Positions 56,355 through 64,000 of a stretch of 64,000 nucleotides of DNA are shown in pieces (position 1 is the first letter of the stretch; each line of letters opens with the position of its first letter). Source of the DNA: Erythroxylum novogranatense (lineage: Eukaryota > Streptophyta > Magnoliopsida > Malpighiales > Erythroxylaceae); assembly GCA_029891385.1 (NCBI GenBank), contig CM057224.1:7440001-7504000 (forward strand), in the 5' to 3' direction. The notes below the pieces were generated by a model. The model worked only from the letters and a program-made list of their open reading frames with translations, was not told where the DNA came from and made no database searches. Made by a program: the position numbers and the translations under genes.

Positions 56355-58263
56355 CTATATGCCTGTCTCATCTTTGGTTTGTAACAGAGGCAACTTGCTA
56401 GTGGAGGACTCGTAATTTCCCTGGCTTGTCTTCTCCTCCTTAGCCTTTCCCCACATCACAGCATAAAATCCACTCACAATTATGATTGCTCCAATCAAAC
56501 TGCAAGAAATTACAAGCAACAGTGAAAATGCTGCCAATACTTGATTCAACTTCTTTAATGTATATGCGTGTACCTTCCAAGAGACACTGAATCCCCAAGA
56601 AAGATGGAATCCATAACGATGGCAAATATTATCCCCAGAGGCTTGAACATGGTAACATAGACAGGCCCTGTCTTGCTCACACACCATAAAGTTATGCTTA
56701 TACGAAATGGACCACCAATAGTTCCCTGCATGTTGCAGTAACAGAGAACTTTTGTTCTTATCCACGGGAAGCTATACCATGATTAGCTGCTCTTTGTGTT
56801 CCATTAAAAACACAAAAACCAAACGCACGAAATTTCCAACTGACTGGAGGTGGAAGATGTGGTTAGCGATGTACTTACAGTGTATAAAATGGCAACCAAT
56901 CCTATATCAGCTCTTAGCATCCAAGAACTTGTCTCTTTCACTACAATCAAAGAGACAGCTGCAGCAAGAATGGTATTGAAGAAGAAGAGATAGAAGACAA
57001 CTGAAAGAACTGCCGGAAACTCTTTGAGGATAAATGTCTGCAAAGTTTCAACGTGAACGAAATAGCTATACCACAAAGACCACATTTATATATCACAACT
57101 CGAATTAATCTCTAATATGAAGAGATCATTCTATCAGAAACTTAAGTTGTTCTAACATTTTTAGAGTTTAATAATAAGCCAACCTGTAAAATGTACCAGG
57201 CAGAGTCCATGAAAGCGAGAGCGGTGAGGAAAAGTCCTCCTATCATCCACCGGATTTGGGATGAATAAAGAGATGGAAGCGAGGAGTCGAAGATATTCGA
57301 AAGTGTCGTCAATAGCGTTGGACCCTTATAGAATGTTGCCACGAACGCCCCAGAAATAGCAACAACTGTTCCCAGGGACTTAGCTATGCTGCTCTTGCTT
57401 CTCCAATCTACTTTCTCAAGCCTAATTTAATCACCACCACTCCGGTGAAAGCATATTCAAGTTTGACAACTGGATTCATTCCAGTTTCCCAGTCATTTCT
57501 TCAAGGAAAACTCTAGTTTTATTCAGAAATTGTTTGTGCTAAACTTCAAGCCATTTATGGTTTTACAGGAAGCACTAGTCGAAAGTTAAAGCATCAAATA
57601 TAACCAAGGAGAAGAATGACCTGAAAAAGATAGCAAGCATGAACGTAAAAGCTGGAATGAGATTAAGCATGGCTGTTCCAAGTGCTGGAGAGCTGTACTG
57701 TATGCCAACATAACTCAAAAACTGTGCAGAAGTTCTACAATCCAAGAAAAAACATCAATAAAAAAGAGATGTATCTCGGTCAATCTAAAAAGTACGCAAT
57801 AAAATGCTATTTTCTTGTTCCCATAAAGTATCTGAATAAAGGTAGTAATGCCTTTAGACCAAAGAAGAAGGCTTCCTATGAATCCATACAAAAGTGCATG
57901 CAAGGAAAGGTGGAAGGTACAGACCCAAGCACTGCAAGCAAAAATAACTTGCAAAGCAGCCAGAAAGTAAGTGGAGTCCTTTCTGACCTGTCAACCATAG
58001 AATGCCAGAGAACTGGTAAGTAAAAAGCAGCAGAAGTACAAACAATTCAGAGACGACTAATATAGGATTTATCAAGACCTGTGAACTATGAGTGAACAAG
58101 GAAGAAGAATGAGGCCAGAGAGAGCGTCGGAGTAAACAATAAGCACATATTTGTCGATTCCCTGAGACATAGCTGCTTTGTTCACAACCAAGGTACTCAC
58201 TTGAGAAAGAATCACAATCACCATTCCAAGAAAAGGAAGTAGATCAGTGAGCAGCACTCTCAT
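56355..58263 (-). CDS. WAT1-related protein (EamA-domain, UMAMIT/nodulin MtN21-like transporter)
   Basis: Seven exons, all with GT-AG borders and matching phases: 58263-58079, 57987-57925, 57734-57621, 57421-57184, 57037-56879, 56725-56574 and 56499-56355. Together they make 1,056 bp, i.e. 351 residues plus stop, close to the usual family length. The start ATG 58263 gives MRVLLTDLLPFLGMVIVILS, a first membrane helix; ATG 58353 upstream adds residues atypical for the family. The first EamA half covers about residues 8-135 (VVNKAAMSQGIDKYVLIVY; SSPALGTAMLNLIPAFTFML). The second covers about 185-320 (WMIGGLFLTALAFMDSAWY; FKPLGIIFAIVMDSIFLGD; LIGAIIIVSGFYAVMWGKAK). Ten membrane helices are expected. 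Relatives are plasma-membrane or tonoplast exporters of amino acids or auxin-related compounds; the substrate here cannot be told. The tail is short and hydrophilic. A truncated paralog lies 17 kb away on the same strand, so the pair was once a tandem duplicate. Confidence 0.93.
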
Positions 58264-60389
58264 TTTCACTTCCCTATCTGTCGACCCAGAAACTGAAGTG
58301 CAAACTCTACTCCGGTAGTAACATGAAAATATCTTTGATCTTGGGATCAACACCGGAACTAAAGCTTAGGCTTTGGCTGCATCAACCAATGCCTTTTACG
58401 ATAGTGACCCGATCAACAGTAAGCATTAAAAAAAAAAGACAATTTATTGAGGGACCAACATCACCACGAAGAATCGTCTGAAGTCAACAAAAGATTCCAA
58501 CTTTCTTATCAATATCATATGAAATGACCTTACCAATTGAAATTCGAGTGCTTCGAAACTGACTTCCATCTTCATATTAATGACAATTTTACGTGAATTA
58601 ATTCTGAATTTATGTACAAGATGACATTCTCATGAAATATCTTTTCAGAAAGGAAATAGAGTTACAAAACTAGCTTTGAGAAGAAAAAAAAAAAAAAGGC
58701 AATGAGTTAAGTGCTTCCTGTCTCTTTCAAGGTGACGATAGAAGCAAGATTTCTTCTCAATAATTTTCCTACCCTCTTAGTGTTTCATATTCTGGATTGG
58801 AATTGCAATGTATATATTACTCATATTGACTAAAAGTTAAAGACTTGGAAACTTGTATGTCCAGAGTGTTCGGAATTCTAGAGCGTTGAAAAATCCCCAA
58901 CTTATTACGTAATGCCTTACAACAGAAAATGGGAAACAAGTTAAAGGACTGCATAGTATTAACGTTTGCGATATAATATAAATTAAACCTAATATTTTCA
59001 AAATATTTAGAATAAACTTTAAATGGAATGAAAATTTAATGAAGTTAACTCATATCGGTTAAATGTTATATCATATAAGATATTTTTATATTTTTGAACA
59101 ATGAGTTTCACTTATCAAACAGTAATAAATTTTAAATATTTTAAAATATTAAGATTTAATTTAAACACTTGGTTATAGTGTTTTATATTATGTTGTAAAT
59201 ACTAAAACTAAGATTTAAAGTGCACTTTTAGCCTAATATAATAATCAGAAAACCAAAAACATTTAAAAATATTCCAAATAAATGATCTCTGTTTTCTATT
59301 TTAACAGTTTCTTTCGCCACAGCAGTTAGATTTTTAGGACAGAATAGAATTTCCTGCAAACTCTCTAATTTATTCTTCGCTTAAGATTTTTCAAGTCAAG
59401 AAAGCATTTTAAATCATATCCATTCAGTGAAATCCAAGTTGGATCGGTACCTGCCATGACTTTAAACAAAGAACCTCCCGTGTGTAACACGCAGCTTCAA
59501 ATTCTAAAGTTTATTCGTAACCCTCTAAACATGTGGGGAAAAAAAAAGTATTAAACGCCATTTCCTAACTATTTTGTGTTCCAGATAAAAGGTAATATAT
59601 AAATGAGTTAATTACTAAAAATAGGTTTAAATTTTTATCAATTTTAATTATAACCTTAATTTTAAAAGATAGTAACAAAATGTTCAAAAAAATTTTAAAA
59701 AAATTTCAATTCTAACCCGAACTTTAAAAAGCAACAATAAAATACTTAAACGTTTTTTTTTAATCCTAGCCTGAAGTTAATATTTCCATTAACTATGCTG
59801 ACATAGTTTATTACGTATTTCAAAAATCTTAACTATTAATACATATTAGCTAAAATTAACACAAAAAAATATTATTACTACCATTGAAATTTTATCTAAC
59901 ACAAGTTAAAGAAAAATAACTTTAAGCCGTTAATATAAAAACCAGTAAGTAAAGTTGCAGCTTGCAGGTTCAGCATTTGTGACCAATTTAACAAATAAGC
60001 TTTAACTTCACAAAAGGAAAAGTCAAATACACTTCTAAAATATCTCTTCCCCTCAAGAGTTTCCAATACAAAAATTTGCTAAACATAGATACCAAGCAGG
60101 AAGTGGGAACCGTATCTCTACTCTTTACAAAGTAACATAGGAACTAGCATCTTAACTCATCACGTCAGACTACAGGCTGTAAAATATACCACCAGAGAAT
60201 ACCTACCAAAAGATGCAAGTAAATGAACAAAATCAGAAAAGAAAACAATAATACGAGGCCCAAGATGATCAGATAAAGTGATAAAAAGAATCTCATTGAT
60301 ATAAGAATAAAATTGGTCAAAGAATCTTAATGATATAACAACATACTCAAAATTCTTCTTACACTGTATACAAAGACCAAAGTTATTAA
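58264..60389. other. Upstream region of the WAT1 gene and AT-rich intergenic DNA
   Basis: The first few hundred bases upstream of 58263 must hold the WAT1 promoter and 5' UTR, but I see no decisive TATA box. 59590-59950 is simple AT-rich repeat-like sequence. No other gene is supported. Confidence 0.5.
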
Positions 60390-61333
60390 CAATGTTTTAA
60401 AAACCGGACCGGACATTAAACCGGTCGAAGGAAAGGTTTAAAGTTTAGAGGTTCAACTGGTAGTGAACCGCTATAAAACCGGTATATAATAAATAAGAAG
60501 TAAAACTTATAAGAATGAGTAAAAATAAAATATATTATTGAAACAAAAATACATCAATGTCTATTATTATATAATGAATTAATAATAAATAAATATAAGT
60601 TTAATATAAATATTAAAATAATAATTAAAATTAAAAATATATTTCTGAACCGAACCACACAAAATTTAAGCTCACGGATTCCGGATCCTTCCATTTCTTC
60701 TTTCGCCGCTCCTCACTAAACAAATCAAAACTAAGAAGAAAATGTTATTACTCTCCTTGGCTCCTCAAATGCCTGCCCAGCACCGATGGCACAACTACCA
60801 AGAGCTTAGATGTCTACCATCTTTTGGAAGAGCTTCCTCGAATGTCTGCCCACAACAATCTCATCCTCACATCCATTGCCCACCAAAGAAGAAGATGAAA
60901 CCTCAACCATGACCAAGAACTTCAACACTGTCTATGACCTCTCCTCTACCTCCACCTCCAAGTCCCTCAGCACTCACTCAAGCAACTCTTCCTTCTCCTC
61001 CGACACCGATACCGACTCCGACTTTGACATCGACTCTCCTCCTGATCTCGCCACCATCTTCGCCTCCCAACGCTTCTTCTTCTCCTCCCCGGCCAATCCA
61101 ACTCCATCATCGAGTCGACGGACACGCTCACCTCAGCTCCTGAGCCTCAGTCGCCACTCAACGGAGGTATAAATAAAAACCGGACTGGACCGGACCGTTC
61201 GATCTGACCGAAAAAGGTTAAACCGGTCGGTTTTTATACAGAGAGGTTAGTAGGTAAAACCGAACCGGACCAATGAACAATTCAGAGGTTTTTCGGTCGG
61301 ACCGAACGGTCCGAAGGGGTTTTTAAAACATTG
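60390..61333 (+). mobile_element. Non-autonomous hAT-type element carrying host gene sequence, TSD GTTATTAA
   Basis: GTTATTAA is duplicated at 60382-60389 and 61334-61341, an 8-bp TSD as made by hAT transposases. The ends are inverted: CAATGTTTTAAAAACC at the left and GGTTTTTAAAACATTG at the right (16 bp). Many ACCGG/GACCG-type subterminal repeats lie within about 120 bp of the left end and 170 bp of the right end, a hAT trait. There is no transposase; the 944-bp interior contains AT-rich DNA and a captured OFP gene fragment. Confidence 0.85.
60740..61170 (+). pseudogene. Captured fragment of an OVATE-family protein (OFP) gene
   Basis: The frame at 60810-61172 gives KNFNTVYDLSSTSTSKSL, a Ser- and Asp-rich stretch, then SPPDLATIFASQRFFFSSP. 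The same locus in another frame continues GQSNSIIESTDTLTSAPEPQ. As I recall, OVATE-family proteins carry a segment of the form FASQRFFFSSPGRSNSIIES, so the two frames join if one G is missing near 61090. The conserved C-terminal OVATE domain is absent. The composition is GC-rich and unlike the flanking AT-rich DNA. Whether the fragment is transcribed is unknown. It is a gene fragment, not a functional repressor. Confidence 0.72.
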
Positions 61334-61341
61334 GTTATTAA

Positions 61342-64000
61342 TTGCTTCTGATCCACAAGCATGTACACTCAGGATGTGAAACATGATTTGCATTACTAAC
61401 GTTTAAGACAGATGTGTAGTAGATGTGGACACATTGTCTAGAACACCATCAACTACGACATTGGCTAATCTATTACGATCATTCAAAGGAACACATAGTT
61501 TATCAAAGTACTTAAAAGTTCACCATTTTTGAAAATTGGTGCCAGATGTCTACTTTTCGTGACTATTTTTCAAATCACAGCCAAAAAAAAGTGACTAAGA
61601 GTTTATATTGTTATAATGTTATTTTCTTTTTTATTAAGAAAATTAGTTCACCTCTATCAATATTAGGGACAAAGTATAGATGGGCATAATTAAAAAGTTT
61701 GGCAATGAGCATCTCATTAACTTCTGAACTAATAATTAATTGAATTCATGTCCTCATTTGTAACATATTATGTTCCTCAAATATTAATTGTCTAAAATAA
61801 AATTAGTTAATATTAAATTAGATAAAATACATTTAACTCCTTGTGTTTAATCCTTGGAACGTTATATCCTCAATTTTAAAATGAATTTATTATCCCTTTA
61901 ACTATCGATTAAAGGAGTTTAGAATTCAAAAGATTTTTTAAACCTCGTATTATGGTGACATTACTACAACTATACACGTTGCATTTTAAGACAAAATACC
62001 TCTTTAATCTTTTGTTCACTAAAATACATTAAACCTCTATATTTTTGTTTTATTTCATTATATTCTTTATTTCAAAAGACCGTTAATTTATAAAAAATTA
62101 AAAAAGAAAATTTATTTATGAATCAAAATTAAAAAGAAATAATTAACAATAATAAAATGAAATATCACCATTTTTATGTTTCCCTTTTGCTCTATAAAAT
62201 TAGTTGAGTCTGAATAAAACCATAGAAGAATATGAAATGGCATCATTTCATCTAACACAAAACGATGTTATTTTAGATAAATAAGGCTACAACTTGTTGG
62301 GTTAGGCCAGGTCAAAATTTTTATAGAATATAAGGCCGAATTTGAGTTTAGTTAGAACCGGGCCGTATATAAGTGCCATTCCAAGGCAATAGCTGCTTAA
62401 TATTTACAAATAAATTCCGTTTTATGTTTTGGTTAAGCACGTGTCAGTTTCTTTTTCTTATGGAAAATGGAAACTTTTCTGACAATTTTTGTGAAATGTT
62501 CTTCATAACTTGTGTTAAAATTAGGGAGATTTTAATTGATGTTAATAAAGTAATAAATTTCTATTTTTAAAATATATTTTAAATAAACTCTCAAATACAT
62601 CTAATAATGCATAAGTTATATGTATTACTTAAATTGTTTAGTGAAACAATCATAAGAACTACTAACTTTTCAATTGAAAACATATATTTGGTTAATTGAA
62701 ATCTTTTAGGCCAACCATAGCAGAAAGGGGGTCGTTCCTTTGTTTTGTGTGGATGAAATTAAATAGCATAAAGTTGAAACATTATAGATGATACAAAAAA
62801 GTTCATCTGTAACATGAGGAGTTAGTCCTCTGTTTTATGTGTGGATGAAATTAAATACCATAAGATTGGAACATCATATTCATGTGTAATAGAAGGAGCT
62901 GATCTTCTATTCCGTTTATTGTAAAATGTGTTGTTGAAATTAAATATCAGGATTAGAACATCGTAAGGGGCACAGAATTTCATCTATTACAGAAGGAGCT
63001 GGTCGTTTCTTTCGTTTATTATAAAATTAAACGAGACCGACTTGAACAGCGCAAATGCTTCGCCTGTACCGGGAATGCCGGAATGGACAACACCTCGTAC
63101 GAAGAATTCCGCTCGTTGATGTGTACTGTGAACAATAGAAATTAAGATTCTCTGTCTAATATTACCGTGTTTTATTCTGTCTCATGAAATTTCAATCATT
63201 TATTTTGTGGAATTTATGAGGGTCTATATGGGACCTATATAAGACCCACATAAATAAACGATTAAGATTTATTAAAAATAATAAAATACCATAACATTAA
63301 ATAGGAGACCTAGACTCAAACAATAGGCCTATTTGCTGCTTAGCTGGCCGAAAACAACGCGGCTAGTTGGAAGGAAAGATCGTTATCTATCTTTAGTGAA
63401 TACAATACCATCTCAAAACATTGTCAGCTTGTTTAATGGGTCACCACCACCTACAAGATATGGTCACATCAACCACCAGAACTTGCAGCTTAGCTTGCAG
63501 AACACTCCTGGAACCTAGTTGCACTGCACTCTCTCTCATATCAAACACATAGATCACGCCACTCACTCCCTCTACAAATCTAGTCAGCGCCATTGACGCT
63601 GTTTTGCCATGCTAACCATTCTCCTCTGCTTAAATGCATTGGCCAGCTGGATCCTCATACCCTTGCACTCTGTTTTTAAATAAAACAAAATCCATTGCAG
63701 CTGACATGGCAGGTAACCACGTGGAAGAGAAGAAAGTGCCGTGATGCGGGAATTACGAGGACAACTCATACGGTTTGAGGTGAAAGTTAGAGGTTGTCGT
63801 GACAGACACGTGCATAGGTCCTCCGAGTTATTGGCAGACCCTACTTCTCTTTAAAAGTTAAAGCCCACATTTGACTAGAAGACAAAAATTCCTCAATTTT
63901 GTTAGGTAAAAAATTAATATAATACCCCCAAATTTATAATAAATAATAAGAAGTACACCTGGTGAAAAACCTGCCTACGACCTTAAGCTACCGATCACAA
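61342..64000. other. AT-rich intergenic DNA with a short tandem repeat; no gene seen
   Basis: No supported gene on either strand. 62713-63027 is a diverged tandem array. From about 63330 to 63800 the composition is more balanced, but the open frames (for example 63333-63518 and 63584-63769) resemble nothing I recognise. It could be the edge of a gene or promoter lying right of the window. Confidence 0.5.
62713..63027. repeat. Diverged tandem repeat, unit about 80-100 bp, 3-4 copies
   Basis: Successive units share GGATGAAATTAAATA, GGAACATC/AGAACATCG, TTCATCTRTNACA and AGAAGGAGCTGGTC-type blocks, starting at about 62716, 62806, 62883 and 62984. Unit lengths vary because of small insertions. 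Confidence 0.8.

Noticed and set aside
57682..58023. 113-codon plus-strand frame opposite WAT1
   Set aside because: It is antisense to WAT1 introns and exons 2-3, and the exon-intron structure on the minus strand is coherent.

Overview
The window reads as AT-rich intergenic DNA of a flowering plant, probably a eudicot. I could not identify the species. The evidence for a plant is a seven-exon WAT1/UMAMIT-type (nodulin MtN21-like, EamA-domain) transporter gene with GT-AG introns, plus plant retrotransposon classes: Ty3/gypsy chromoviruses, Ty1/copia including a Sirevirus-like element, and L1-type LINEs with an RNase H domain. Only one gene looks intact: the WAT1-related transporter at 56355-58263 (minus strand, seven exons, 351 codons). 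A second, paralogous WAT1 copy at 38446-39619 keeps exons 1-3 and the start of exon 4, then is cut off. Almost everything else is nested, decayed mobile DNA.

Layout. 1-4436 is the right-hand part of a very long minus-oriented gypsy-type LTR with an internal ~190-bp tandem array. It sits next to the 3' end (chromodomain, polypurine tract, LTR) of a plus-strand gypsy element (4437-5614). A decayed LINE (5615-7466) and a second LINE tail (8379-8830) follow. A solo LTR lies at 11059-13766 (TSD TTGAT). After microsatellites and a SINE tail, 14916-22083 is a deleted Sirevirus-like copia element in minus orientation. It has kept gag but lost most of pol, and carries another solo LTR (17665-20132, TSD CTTCA). 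A young but disabled gypsy chromovirus starts at 22084; its 5' LTR is itself interrupted by an LTR remnant (22998-24104, TSD TCTTT). Its 3' LTR is cut short at about 33896 and joined to the broken WAT1 copy through a locally copied 25-bp patch. A nearly complete copia element (33929-38445, TSD GAGCC) then inserted in the WAT1 exon next to this junction.

40658-47024 is a nearly full-length minus-strand LINE with a 15-bp target-site duplication. It carries a short solo LTR (41077-42182, TSD AAAAC) and lies inside a 664-bp tandem duplication. 48250-52830 holds a very decayed Mutator-like (MULE) transposase on the minus strand, split by a 2.7-kb solo LTR (49180-51880, TSD CTATT). After the intact WAT1 gene, 60390-61333 is a non-autonomous hAT-type element (8-bp TSD GTTATTAA) that has captured a fragment of an OVATE-family protein (OFP) gene. 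The right edge holds no recognisable gene.

The observations I rate highest are the hAT element carrying the OFP fragment, the regularly spaced CpG-dense palindromes inside AT-rich solo LTRs, the repair-like junction between the gypsy LTR and WAT1, the hidden MULE transposase, and the splice-site-like architecture shared by several LTRs. Everything here was read by eye. No alignment, splice prediction or database search was run.
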